Notes: a model not told the origin generated them from the sequence alone. DNA of 9,929 bases from Phycisphaeraceae bacterium (GCA_009827205.1 WUAK01000088.1:1-9929); one strand, 5' to 3'; counted from the first letter of the stretch, positions 1 to 6,439 are shown. A program made the numbers and translations.

Positions 1-2
1 AA

Positions 3-998
3 GAAGTGCTCTCGCGCCTGACCGAGCTCCACATCACGTGCGATTCTGACGCCGACGCAGGCGATTACTACTGGCTCGACAACGTGACCATGAATGCCGC
101 GACCGTCCGAGTCTTTATCCTCGCAGGTCAATCCAACATGTCAGGCTGCGACGATGTACGAAACGTTGACCCGATCTGGCAGGTCCCGATCGAAAGGCAC
201 ATGTTCTACTGGGACGACCAGGATCCCAATCCCGGGTTCCTCGCGCTGACCACCGGCTCTTCGACCGCGTCGTGTGCATCCTCGGCGCCCGAGTTCTTCT
301 TCGGCCCAGAACTCGGGTTCGGCGCGGAGATCGCTGAGCTCTACCCGCACGATCGGATCGCGATCATCAAGTACGCGGTCGGCGGCACGAACCTCTACAG
401 CCAATGGACGACGCCCGACAACGAGTTCCCCGACGGCGGGCCCATGTGGAACGAACTCCTCGACACCCTCACCGCGGCGTTCGGTGAGCTCGGAGCTCTC
501 AACCACAACTACACAATCGAGGCTTTCCTCTGGATGCAGGGTGAATCCGACGGCGATCGCAGATTCCGCGCCCGCGACTACGACGAGAAGCTGACCGATT
601 TCATCGCGGAGATCCGCGCTTTCCTCGGCGAACCCGAGATGCCGTTCATTCTGGGCAGAGTCCGCGACGCCGGGCAGCCGTACATCGAGGATGTCCGCAT
701 CGCGCAGGTCACGGTCGCCGATGCAGACCCGTGGGCCTGCTGGTTCGATACCGACGATCTGAATTTCCTCCCAGATGGCATCCACTACGACGAACTAGGA
801 ATGCTCACGCTCGGGCAACGCTTTGCCGAACGCCTGTACGTCTTCCTCGAACCGAGAGGTGACGTCAACCGCGACGGTGTCGCCGACGTTGATGATCTCT
901 ACGACTGGACTCAGAACCCCGTCGATCTCAACTGCGACGGCGTAGCGGACCAGGCGGACATGGATATCGTCGTTGAGGCCGTCCGCTCGGGCGAGTAA
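3..998 (+). CDS. Sialate O-acetylesterase/CE6-like carbohydrate esterase with dockerin-like tail, 5' truncated
   Basis: The frame is open to the left edge. A GTG at position 6 could start it, but the first ~28 residues, ending WLDNV, read like the end of an upstream carbohydrate-binding or beta-sandwich domain, so the true start is probably outside the window. Counting from that GTG, the SGNH-type esterase domain spans about residues 34-280. It shows the nucleophile block AGQSNM (Ser43), a KYAVGGTNL block near 122-130, WMQGESD at 176-182 and the Asp-x-x-His pair DGIH (Asp257, His260). These are the signatures of the SASA/DUF303 and CE6 families, which remove acetyl groups from sialic acid or hemicellulose. 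The tail has two Ca-loop-like repeats, DVNRDGVADVDD (286-297) and DLNCDGVADQAD (307-318), like a type I dockerin or the EF-hand tails of planctomycete secreted proteins. I infer an exported enzyme; the signal peptide is not visible. The substrate cannot be read from the sequence. A damaged copy of its C-terminal helix lies just downstream. Confidence 0.87.
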   Translation, partial: EVLSRLTELHITCDSDADAGDYYWLDNVTMNAATVRVFILAGQSNMSGCDDVRNVDPIWQVPIERHMFYWDDQDPNPGFLALTTGSSTASCASSAPEFFFGPELGFGAEIAELYPHDRIAIIKYAVGGTNLYSQWTTPDNEFPDGGPMWNELLDTLTAAFGELGALNHNYTIEAFLWMQGESDGDRRFRARDYDEKLTDFIAEIRAFLGEPEMPFILGRVRDAGQPYIEDVRIAQVTVADADPWACWFDTDDLNFLPDGIHYDELGMLTLGQRFAERLYVFLEPRGDVNRDGVADVDDLYDWTQNPVDLNCDGVADQADMDIVVEAVRSGE

Positions 999-1033
999 GA
1001 ATCGAGTACCTCTTCTCGAAGGGCAGCCGCCCT

Positions 1034-1096
1034 GACGAGCTGCGCATGATCAAGCTCGGACACCGGTTCGCAGATATCGTCACCGCCATCGATTGA
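1034..1096 (+). pseudogene. Remnant of an SGNH/SASA esterase C-terminus
   Basis: This 21-codon stretch, including a TGA stop, reads DELRMIKLGHRFADIVTAID. It aligns without gaps to DELGMLTLGQRFAERLYVFL of the upstream esterase: 9 of the first 13 residues are identical, including DEL, LG and RFA, and it corresponds to the helix after the catalytic His. It is in a different frame from the esterase and begins 35 bases after its stop. The frame is open back into the end of the esterase gene, but those few codons show no convincing homology. Synonymous positions differ as well, so the duplication is not recent. It looks like what is left of a second, tandem esterase gene. A chance match is possible because the segment is short. 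Confidence 0.5.
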
Positions 1097-1113
1097 ATCT
1101 CGTTTCAGCTCCC

Positions 1114-1119
1114 TACACT
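1114..1119 (+). promoter_or_regulatory. Putative -10 element of a leaderless promoter for the zinc-ribbon gene
   Basis: TACACT ends six bases before the ATG at 1126, so transcription would begin at or beside the start codon. There is no Shine-Dalgarno sequence in front of this ATG. A weak TTGAAT lies 15 bases upstream at 1093-1098. The same arrangement, TACCCT then six bases then ATG, precedes the gene at 6440, which strengthens the reading. It remains inference from two cases. Confidence 0.4.
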
Positions 1120-1125
1120 CTGGCC

Positions 1126-1491
1126 ATGCAGCGAGAGGGCGCCGATCTCAACAACATGCAGCCCGAGGACTTCATCTGCGATTTTTCACGCAGGGCCTGG
1201 GACGGCTCATTCCCCATGGTTGAGGGACACCGCGGCGCTCTGATCTCGGGTGACTGTCTCACGATCGCATACCGGTTCGTTGTGCTTGAGGAACAGACCT
1301 CGCTCGAACCCGGCTACACCTGCACGATGTGCCTCGAAAGGCGCAAGGACCGCTGCTGGCAGAGCCCCGCCTACGAGGACGCCCTCATCTGCCTCCGCTG
1401 CATCCGCCAGGGCTCGACCAAGCTCGACAAGGACCCAGACTGGGATTGGGAAAAGCCCAAGGCCGAGAACCCAGCCAAGCCGGTGACCTGA
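1126..1491 (+). CDS. Small double zinc-ribbon protein, unknown function
   Basis: This is a 121-residue protein when started at the ATG at 1126, which follows a TACACT promoter-like box. The in-frame ATG at 1156 (111 aa) is the alternative, and a TTG at 1093 is less likely. It holds two modules of identical spacing: Cys18-x2-Ser21-x19-Ser41-x2-Cys44 and Cys66-x2-Cys69-x19-Cys89-x2-Cys92. ALI precedes the second half-site in both. The second module is a complete four-cysteine zinc ribbon resembling the ClpX N-terminal zinc-finger type. The first has serine at both inner positions, so it has probably lost or weakened metal binding. The C-terminus is charged and proline-rich (DWDWEKPKAENPAKP). 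There is no signal peptide or membrane segment, so it is probably cytoplasmic. By family logic it would bind protein or nucleic acid, but I do not recognise a defined function. It is a single gene, followed on the same strand by tRNA-Tyr. Confidence 0.75.
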   Translation: MQREGADLNNMQPEDFICDFSRRAWDGSFPMVEGHRGALISGDCLTIAYRFVVLEEQTSLEPGYTCTMCLERRKDRCWQSPAYEDALICLRCIRQGSTKLDKDPDWDWEKPKAENPAKPVT

Positions 1492-1518
1492 CGGACTGAG
1501 TTCAGAACCGCCAGAGCC

Positions 1519-1547
1519 TTGCCGATCCCGTCCCTGTGACCTACATT
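1519..1547 (+). promoter_or_regulatory. Sigma70-type promoter of tRNA-Tyr
   Basis: A -35 box TTGCCG (1519-1524) and a -10 box TACATT (1542-1547) are separated by exactly 17 bases. The -10 ends 30 bases before the mature tRNA. The resulting leader is GC-rich (ACCCGGGCCC, then AGGGCCCAGG). Spacing and position both suit a housekeeping promoter. Confidence 0.55.
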
Positions 1548-1577
1548 TCCACCCGGGCCCAGGGCCCAGGCCACGAT

Positions 1578-1660
1578 GGGCGGATGCCAGAGTGGACAAT
1601 TGGAACAGACTGTAAATCTGTCGGCGAAAGCCTTCGGGGGTTCGAATCCCTCTCCGCCCA
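1578..1660 (+). tRNA. tRNA-Tyr (anticodon GUA)
   Basis: This is an 83-base class II tRNA. The acceptor stem pairs GGGCGGA (1578-1584) with TCCGCCC (1653-1659), with discriminator A at 1660. The anticodon arm is ACAGA / CTGTAAA / TCTGT with GTA at 1612-1614, which reads Tyr UAC and UAU codons. A long variable arm (GGC GAAA GCC) follows, as expected for bacterial tRNA-Tyr. The T arm is GGGGG / TTCGAAT / CCCTC. CCA is not encoded, so a CCA-adding enzyme is needed. It appears to be a single-tRNA transcript, with its own promoter upstream and a T-run just after. Confidence 0.97.
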
Positions 1661-1668
1661 CTTTCCTC

Positions 1669-1675
1669 TTTTTTT
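1669..1675 (+). terminator. T-run after tRNA-Tyr, possible transcription end
   Basis: Seven T residues lie nine bases after the tRNA, in a pyrimidine-rich stretch. There is no separate hairpin; the tRNA's own T arm and acceptor stem could supply the structure. It also separates the tRNA from the convergent pseudogene at 1751. Confidence 0.35.
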
Positions 1676-1750
1676 GACTTCCCCATTCTCCTTTGCAGTC
1701 TTACTACGAATAGCAGGAATGGCGTCCGTCTCAGGCCGGTCCTGTAACCG

Positions 1751-2283
1751 TCATACCGAGCGCCGTATATCCGCCACGAGCGATGGGTCAATCGCCGCCT
1801 CCGGGTCACTGCTGTGGATGACACAGATGTCGCCGGTCGTTTCCATTACAACCGCTAGAACCTGAGAGAAGTCGTAAACGTTCGCCTCCCGCAGCTTCGC
1901 CATAAGGTCGTCCCGGGTCACCTTTGCCGCGCTGAGATTCTCATCCAGTATCTCGTCTCCATCCATGAGAAACAGCTGCTCGTTCTGCGTGACATCCGCG
2001 AACCAGTCGAACTGCTTCCGCAGGACCAACGAGAGAAACCGCAGCAGGAAGATCGATGCAAAGGCAATCGATGCAATAACCAGTGAGGGTCAGGCATCGC
2101 CACGCTCGAAGCCAGGAGCGAACCCGGCGCGACCGTCCATATAAAATCCGTGGGCGACATCTCCGCAAGGCTCCGAAGCCCCACCAGCCGGATTCAGATC
2201 ATGACGACCGCGTACATCGCGGCGACGCTCACCACAACCATGCCCGTCTCGCGCCAATTTCCAACAACCCATTCCTGTATCAC
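1751..2283 (-). pseudogene. DUF421/YetF-family membrane protein gene, broken by a stop and a frameshift
   Basis: On the minus strand a GTG at 2283-2281, preceded by GGAGG with five bases of spacing, opens a frame with three hydrophobic segments and a soluble C-terminal domain, as in DUF421/YetF proteins. Segment one includes GMVVVSVAAMYAVVMI and is ended by an in-frame TGA at 2196-2194. The same frame then resumes with IRLVGLRSLAEMSPTDFIW and TVAPGSLLASSVAMPD, matching the family pattern of an RxxGxRxL block followed by a helix. Near 2087-2089 a one-base loss in a C run shifts the frame. Restoring it gives PSLVIASIAFASIFLLRFL, then the soluble domain with LFLMDGDEILDENL, VTRDDLMAKLRE and AVVMETTGDICVI, ending at 1751. 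The repaired gene would encode about 177 residues, normal for a short family member. YetF-type proteins sit in the inner membrane and their function is poorly known. Sequencing error could mimic one lesion but is less likely to cause both. Confidence 0.72.
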
Positions 2284-2504
2284 GACCACCTCCGCGGGAC
2301 GATACGACCTCGAATGGTCCGCCACATCCAAGGGCCGCCAGGCTTCGCAGATGATGCTGTATACCGCGGGGATTTGCTCGAAATGCGGCAATAACTCCCT
2401 ACAAGGGCGTGTTCGATCGAAGAAATCATGGTTTTCCACGAGGAAAATCGTGCCCGAGAGCCGCATGACTCGCACTATCTACTTTTGAACTCCTCCATTT
2501 TCGG
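2284..2504. other. Intergenic stretch between divergent genes, no gene recognised
   Basis: This holds the 5' flank of the minus-strand DUF421 pseudogene and the upstream flank of the protease promoter. Both strands have open frames that run through it, but they show no recognisable domain and no start with a good ribosome binding site apart from the one assigned to the pseudogene. I see no repeat, RNA gene or clear operator. Confidence 0.5.
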
Positions 2505-2510
2505 TACAGT
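2505..2510 (+). promoter_or_regulatory. Putative -10 element of the protease gene
   Basis: TACAGT lies 52 bases before the protease ATG and is followed by a GC-rich stem-loop and then a Shine-Dalgarno sequence. It resembles the TAC-type -10 boxes before the tRNA and two other genes in the window. The matching -35 is poor: TTGAAC at 2485-2490 is only 14 bases away, and no better box was found. Confidence 0.35.
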
Positions 2511-2524
2511 GCCGCGATACACCA

Positions 2525-2542
2525 CGCGACCGTTCGGTCGCG
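2525..2542 (+). promoter_or_regulatory. 5' UTR stem-loop before the protease gene
   Basis: CGCGACC (2525-2531), loop GTTC, GGTCGCG (2536-2542) form a perfect 7-bp GC-rich hairpin. It sits 20 bases before the ATG and just ahead of the ribosome binding site AGAAGGGGAG. If transcription starts near the TACAGT box, the hairpin would lie close to the mRNA 5' end and could stabilise it or affect translation. There is no T-run, so it is not a terminator. Confidence 0.4.
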
Positions 2543-2562
2543 GAAAGAAGGGGAGACAAGCC

Positions 2563-4392
2563 ATGAAGAAGAAGACCCTCGGGGGAATTGTCCTGATGTG
2601 CGCCGCTGGCCTCGCGACAGCGCAGGCCGCGCCGAACGGCCCGCAGTTTGTCGAAGTGCCTGGCTCGATGGAGTTCTCGGGCCGTCTGATCGTGAAGCCG
2701 CTGCAGCCCGCCGACCTCGCCGCCCGCGGGATGAACGGCCGCCAGATCACCACCGCCCAGCGCAACGCGCAGGCTGTTCTCGCGAACTATCAGCTTCACT
2801 CGTATGAGGCGCTCGTGGATCACCACATGATCGTGGTTCCCGCCGGCATGACCGAGAACGCACTTGCCGACCAGCTTATGAAGACAGGATTGTTCGATTT
2901 CGCCGAGCCGGACTGGATTCTCTACCCGATCGCCTGCCCGAATGATTCACGTTTCGGCAGTCAGTGGCATCATTCGTCATCGCTCATGCAGTCCTGCGAA
3001 GCATGGGACATCCATACCGGCGGCAATAGCGTGACGGTCGCCATATGTGACACCGGCGTCCAGACCTCGCACCCCGATTTCTCGCAGAACCGCGTCGAGG
3101 GTTACAACGCCGTCGACCGACTCTGGGAAAGCCAGGGTGGCTCGATCACGCCCGTCCACCCGCACGGCACCCAGACCACCGGCTGCGCCGCAGCCAATGG
3201 CAACGATGGCTCGGGCGTCACCGGCGTCGGCTGGGATCTCGGGCACCGCATGATGCGCGTCTCGAACTCGTCAACAGGCTCCGCCTCGCTCAGCACGCTC
3301 ACCCACGCCGCGCTCACCGCCGTGCAATCGGGCGACCGCGTGGCGAATGTCAGCTACTCGGGCGTCACATCCAGCTCCGTCCGCTCGACTGCCACGCAGA
3401 TCAAGAATCTGGGTGGCCTCCTCACCTGGTCAGCCGGCAACAACAGCGCGAACCTCAACTGGGGTAGCCGCGACAGCGACGACGTCATCGTCGTCGGCGC
3501 GACCACCGCCAACGACGGGCGCGCCAGCTTCAGCGCCTACGGCCCATCCGTCGACCTCTTCGCACCTGGCCAGGGCGTCTACACCACATCGACGAACTCC
3601 GGCTTCGCATCGGTCAACGGCACCAGCTTCTCAGCGCCACTCACCGCCGGACTCATCGGCCTCATCTGGTCCGCCGATCCTTCACTGACGCCCGACGAGG
3701 TCGAGGCCATCCTCAAGAACGGCTGCGACGACGTCGGCGCCAGCGGCATCGACAACACCTATGGCTACGGGCGCATCAATTCCTACCAGTCGCTCCTCCT
3801 CATCGACTCCGGCACGGGCAATACCGCACCGAGCGTCTCCATCGCTTCCCCGAACAACGGTTCGAGCTTCACCGAGGGCGATGTTGTCGTCTTCAGCGGC
3901 TCCGCCAATGACTACGAGGACGGCGACCTCTCCGGCTCCATCGCCTGGACCAGCAATATCGACGGCAACATCGGTTCCGGCGCAGCCTTCAACACAACCG
4001 CACTGAGCGTCGGCACGCACACCATCACCGCCCGTGTCACGGACTCCGGGAACGCCAGCAACACCGACACCGTCAGCGTCACCATTCAGCAGGACGCCGG
4101 CTCCGTCCCGAACGCACCAGATGGCCTGAGCGCCATCGATCTCGGCAACCGCAGATCACTCGTGTCCTGGAACGATAACTCTAACAACGAGACCAGCTTC
4201 ACCATCGAGCGTGAATCACTCGATACCCGGCGCAACCGCTGGCGCCGCTACACCTCCTACAACGTTGGCGCGAACACCACCAGCGATCAAGATCGCCCGA
4301 ACACCGGCACACACCGCTACCGCATCCGCGCGAATAACGCTGCAGGCAGCTCCGCGTGGACGGGCTGGGTTCAGGTGACGGTTACCCGCTAA
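2563..4392 (+). CDS. Secreted subtilisin-like serine protease (S8) with Ig/PKD-like and fibronectin III domains
   Basis: The 609-residue protein starts at ATG 2563, chosen because GGGGAG precedes it and a typical signal peptide follows: MKKK, a hydrophobic core, then AQA with cleavage predicted after residue 22. The frame continues upstream to 2428 without coding character. A propeptide-like region spans about 36-125 and ends in the FAEPDWILYP and QWHH pattern seen before many S8 catalytic domains. The catalytic domain (about 130-412) has Asp163 in ICDTGV, His201 in HPHGT, oxyanion Asn293 in SAGN and Ser355 in NGTSFSAP, so the full triad is present. An Ig/PKD-like domain follows (about 421-509, with TAPSVSIASPNNGSSF and GTHTITARVTDSG), then a fibronectin type III domain (about 515-608). 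These accessory domains commonly bind polymer or surface. I infer an exported, self-processed endoprotease for extracellular protein breakdown. It is monocistronic, with a strong terminator 29 bases after the stop. Confidence 0.95.
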   Translation: MKKKTLGGIVLMCAAGLATAQAAPNGPQFVEVPGSMEFSGRLIVKPLQPADLAARGMNGRQITTAQRNAQAVLANYQLHSYEALVDHHMIVVPAGMTENALADQLMKTGLFDFAEPDWILYPIACPNDSRFGSQWHHSSSLMQSCEAWDIHTGGNSVTVAICDTGVQTSHPDFSQNRVEGYNAVDRLWESQGGSITPVHPHGTQTTGCAAANGNDGSGVTGVGWDLGHRMMRVSNSSTGSASLSTLTHAALTAVQSGDRVANVSYSGVTSSSVRSTATQIKNLGGLLTWSAGNNSANLNWGSRDSDDVIVVGATTANDGRASFSAYGPSVDLFAPGQGVYTTSTNSGFASVNGTSFSAPLTAGLIGLIWSADPSLTPDEVEAILKNGCDDVGASGIDNTYGYGRINSYQSLLLIDSGTGNTAPSVSIASPNNGSSFTEGDVVVFSGSANDYEDGDLSGSIAWTSNIDGNIGSGAAFNTTALSVGTHTITARVTDSGNASNTDTVSVTIQQDAGSVPNAPDGLSAIDLGNRRSLVSWNDNSNNETSFTIERESLDTRRNRWRRYTSYNVGANTTSDQDRPNTGTHRYRIRANNAAGSSAWTGWVQVTVTR

Positions 4393-4420
4393 GCGAAGTG
4401 ACAATCCATAGATATCCTAA

Positions 4421-4449
4421 GGGGCACCGGTTATCCGGTGCCCCTTTTT
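4421..4449 (+). terminator. Rho-independent terminator of the protease gene
   Basis: GGGGCACCGG (4421-4430) and CCGGTGCCCC (4435-4444) form a perfect 10-bp stem with loop TTAT, followed directly by five T residues. It lies 29 bases after the protease stop codon. Confidence 0.92.
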
Positions 4450-4496
4450 GTATAGTCAACGTCGCCTCAGCCCGGCTCGGCAATGTGCATACAGAA

Positions 4497-4531
4497 AGAC
4501 GGGCGTCTCACCAACCTGGCGACGCCCGTCT
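4497..4531 (-). terminator. Rho-independent terminator of the propeller-protein gene
   Basis: AGACGGGCGTC (4497-4507) pairs with GACGCCCGTCT (4521-4531) over 11 bp, with a 13-base loop. On the minus strand the hairpin starts 35 bases after the TGA of the propeller gene and is followed by a short T-rich run (TTTCTGT). Its U-tract is weaker than that of the opposing terminator at 4421. Confidence 0.72.
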
Positions 4532-4566
4532 GTGTGGAGTTTAAGTGGTGTGTTGAATTACACCAA

Positions 4567-6165
4567 TCAGCAACCGGCGTTGTAGTTGTTGATCCATGCA
4601 GAGAAGTCTGTCGGTGTGCACTGGTTGTCGCCGTTCTGATCGCACTCTGGAAGATTGTTGTTATATGCGTTGATCCATGCGCTGAAGTCGGTCGGGGTGA
4701 CCTGGCCATCACCGTTGACGTCCGCCCGGCAGTCGGTCGGAGAGAAGAACACCTGCCCGTTACGCTTGTAGTTGTACATGTATGTACCGACAGGTGCGCT
4801 CTCAGGGGAGTAGGGGACCGTCGTTGATTTGTAAAGGAAGAAACGGTTGGTTTGCACAACCGTCGTCGCGTTGTTCACCGGCGCGATGAAGTCCATGAAG
4901 CCGTCATTGTCGATGTCACCGAACTCCATCTGGCCGTAGCCATCGTGGTTCGGGAACTCCCAGCCGGCGAGCGGGGTGCCGTCGTGATTGAACGACTCGT
5001 TCGGGTTGGCTGCTTTGTTGTTGTCCTTGAACAACTCCATCGTGCCGTCGCCGTCGATGTCCGCGATCATGACCTGCATCTGAGTCGCGCCAATGCCTGT
5101 GATGGGGAACCCGCTCTTGGGTGTGCCCGACTGGTCCCAGGCCATCACGACCGTGCAGTCATCAGGGCAGAGTGTGACATCACCGACGACGATGTCGAGA
5201 CTGTTGTCGTTGTCGATATCAGCAACCGAGAGCGGAGCCTGGATCGCGGTCGCTCCACCGCCGAGCTGATCGATGTTCGGGATCGGCAGATCCTGCGGCC
5301 AACCGGTCATGGGCGTGCCGTCATGATGAAGCACGTGGATCGTGGGCGCAGTGTTGATCCCTCCGGGATTCTGGTTCCGGATCGCTGTGTGGAACACGAT
5401 CTCGAGATCACCATCGCCGTCGAAGTCGACGAGTGAAGCCGCGGCATAACTATTGAAACCATGTGTCGAGTCTGGCGGACTCCACGGGTTCGGGAAGTTG
5501 GGATCGAGCGAGCCGTCTTCTTCTAAGACGTACAACTCGGAGAACGACATCGCGATCAACTCAAGTTTGCCGTCTTGGTCAATATCCCCCGTCGAGACCG
5601 TGGCGCCGGAAGTAATATCACCCAGATTGAACGGGAAGCCAGAGACAGGATTCCCGTTCCCCTGGTAGGCCTCGATAAGACCGGAGCCATCGTTGCCGTT
5701 AATGAGAATCTCGTCATCGCCGTCGCCGTCGAGGTCGGCCAGCGAATTCGACTTAAAAGCACCAGAGACCACCACCGGGAATCCCGGGGCGACCGAGCCG
5801 TCCTTCTCAAGCACGATCAGAAGAGCATCCAAGCCGAAGAAGAACGTCGTAAACACGATTTCGTTCTCGCCGTCTCCGTCAACATCTCCCCAAGAAGGCG
5901 GACCGAATGAGGGATCGCCCGTAAAGACAGGCCAACCAGAGACAACGGATCCGTCTATGTTGAATGCCCAGATCTCAGGGCCTGCAGATGCGACAAATTC
6001 AAGCTCCGGATCAGCGTCGAGATTGACCATCATCCCGCCGTTCCAGTTCGTGATCTGCGTAGAAACCGGAAAGCCTGGTGCGAGTGCATACCCAGGGGGC
6101 GCCTGTCCCGCAGCGTGAGCGGCTGCCGTCATCGTCATCAACATGAGCGGTCTCTTGCAATTCAT
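4567..6165 (-). CDS. Secreted FG-GAP/VCBS beta-propeller protein with tandem EF-hand (dockerin-like) tail
   Basis: The start is placed at ATG 6165 because GGAG lies six bases before it; an in-frame ATG at 6177 adds four residues and lacks a ribosome site. The 532-residue protein opens with a signal peptide (MNCKRPLMLMTMTAAAHAAGQA). Eight Ca-binding FG-GAP-type loops follow at about 47-56, 93-104, 143-154, 193-204, 246-257, 315-326, 368-379 and 416-427, for example DVDGDGENEIV and DLDGDGDDEIL. Between them recur blade motifs of the form DGS/T-x4-GFP or GWP. Together these predict a 7- or 8-bladed propeller. The tail carries two near-identical 27-residue units, DVNGDGQVTPTDFSAWINAY and DQNGDNQCTPTDFSAWINNY, each with one Ca loop. 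Such propellers act in adhesion or ligand binding, and no catalytic site is visible. It is probably extracellular or surface-bound, with the tail as a possible sorting or docking module. It is transcribed convergently with the protease, each gene having its own terminator. Confidence 0.9.
   Translation of the reverse strand: MNCKRPLMLMTMTAAAHAAGQAPPGYALAPGFPVSTQITNWNGGMMVNLDADPELEFVASAGPEIWAFNIDGSVVSGWPVFTGDPSFGPPSWGDVDGDGENEIVFTTFFFGLDALLIVLEKDGSVAPGFPVVVSGAFKSNSLADLDGDGDDEILINGNDGSGLIEAYQGNGNPVSGFPFNLGDITSGATVSTGDIDQDGKLELIAMSFSELYVLEEDGSLDPNFPNPWSPPDSTHGFNSYAAASLVDFDGDGDLEIVFHTAIRNQNPGGINTAPTIHVLHHDGTPMTGWPQDLPIPNIDQLGGGATAIQAPLSVADIDNDNSLDIVVGDVTLCPDDCTVVMAWDQSGTPKSGFPITGIGATQMQVMIADIDGDGTMELFKDNNKAANPNESFNHDGTPLAGWEFPNHDGYGQMEFGDIDNDGFMDFIAPVNNATTVVQTNRFFLYKSTTVPYSPESAPVGTYMYNYKRNGQVFFSPTDCRADVNGDGQVTPTDFSAWINAYNNNLPECDQNGDNQCTPTDFSAWINNYNAGC
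4570..4722 (-). repeat. Tandem 81-bp repeat encoding the EF-hand-like tail
   Basis: Two in-frame copies lie 81 bases (27 codons) apart; the distal one is cut to 24 codons by the stop. GTTGATCCATGC appears at both 4588-4599 and 4669-4680 (plus-strand sense). Both copies encode TPTDFSAWIN. Third positions and the loop codons differ, so the duplication is not very recent and is probably kept by selection on the protein. Confidence 0.8.
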
Positions 6166-6368
6166 GGTTGTCTCCATGGTCTGTGGTGGGGGATGCAGGC
6201 AGAGGTCGCGACGCCGACAGTCACGACTAACCCACCCGCAGCTTTCAGCACCATCTCAGATGGGTCTGGTTTTCAGTGCCTGACACCCTGCCTCTTACCC
6301 GCCGGGAATCGTGTCCCGCCGCGTGTCACTGGTCCGAATCTACAGGTGCTGGTGGAACTTGGCAACAG

Positions 6369-6392
6369 TTTCACGCATAATTTCGTGAAATT
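6369..6392. promoter_or_regulatory. Overlapping inverted repeats, possible operator
   Basis: Two palindromes overlap in a locally AT-rich patch: TTTCACG (6369-6375) with CGTGAAA (6384-6390) across an 8-base centre, and AATTTC-GT-GAAATT at 6379-6392. The patch lies 48 bases before the ATG at 6440. A TTGGCA at 6359-6364 resembles a -35 box, but no -10 box sits at the right distance. A dimeric regulator could bind here, acting on the 6440 gene or on the divergent gene at 6165. The protein from 6440 itself has a possible helix-turn-helix, so autoregulation is conceivable. This is inference. I see nothing else in the intergenic region 6166-6427. Confidence 0.35.
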
Positions 6393-6427
6393 TATTTGTA
6401 CTGGTCATTTCCTTGGCCCGGATCGGG

Positions 6428-6433
6428 TACCCT
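6428..6433 (+). promoter_or_regulatory. Putative -10 element of a leaderless promoter for the 411-aa gene
   Basis: TACCCT ends six bases before the ATG at 6440, the same geometry as TACACT before the ATG at 1126. No Shine-Dalgarno sequence is present between the box and the ATG. The -35 region is weak. Confidence 0.4.
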
Positions 6434-6439
6434 CCAGCT

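Noticed and set aside
141..785. Minus-strand open frame of 214 codons inside the esterase
   Set aside because: It is a shadow of a gene with clear esterase motifs on the plus strand.
1578..1660. tRNA-Tyr as an integration site for a mobile element
   Set aside because: No integrase gene and no direct repeat of the tRNA 3' end is visible nearby.
1207..1824. Long minus-strand open frame of 205 codons
   Set aside because: It runs through the tRNA-Tyr gene and antisense to the zinc-ribbon gene. It has no domain and reflects GC-rich codon structure on the opposite strand.
2194..2196. TGA read as a sense codon (recoding or an alternative code)
   Set aside because: TGA ends several intact genes here, including the propeller, zinc-ribbon and 411-aa genes, and the same DUF421 frame also carries a frameshift.
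2284..2475. N-terminal extension of the DUF421 pseudogene up to 2475
   Set aside because: The extra residues have no family resemblance, and a GGAGG-preceded GTG at 2283 fits the usual N-terminus better.
4588..4680. Repeated GTTGATCCATGC as a CRISPR or mobile-element repeat
   Set aside because: There are only two copies, spaced 81 bases and in frame within the tail-coding region, so they are explained by the protein repeat.
4852..5436. Plus-strand open frame of 194 codons
   Set aside because: It is the exact antisense of the FG-GAP repeats; its valine- and arginine-rich composition is what reversed DGDG-type codons give.
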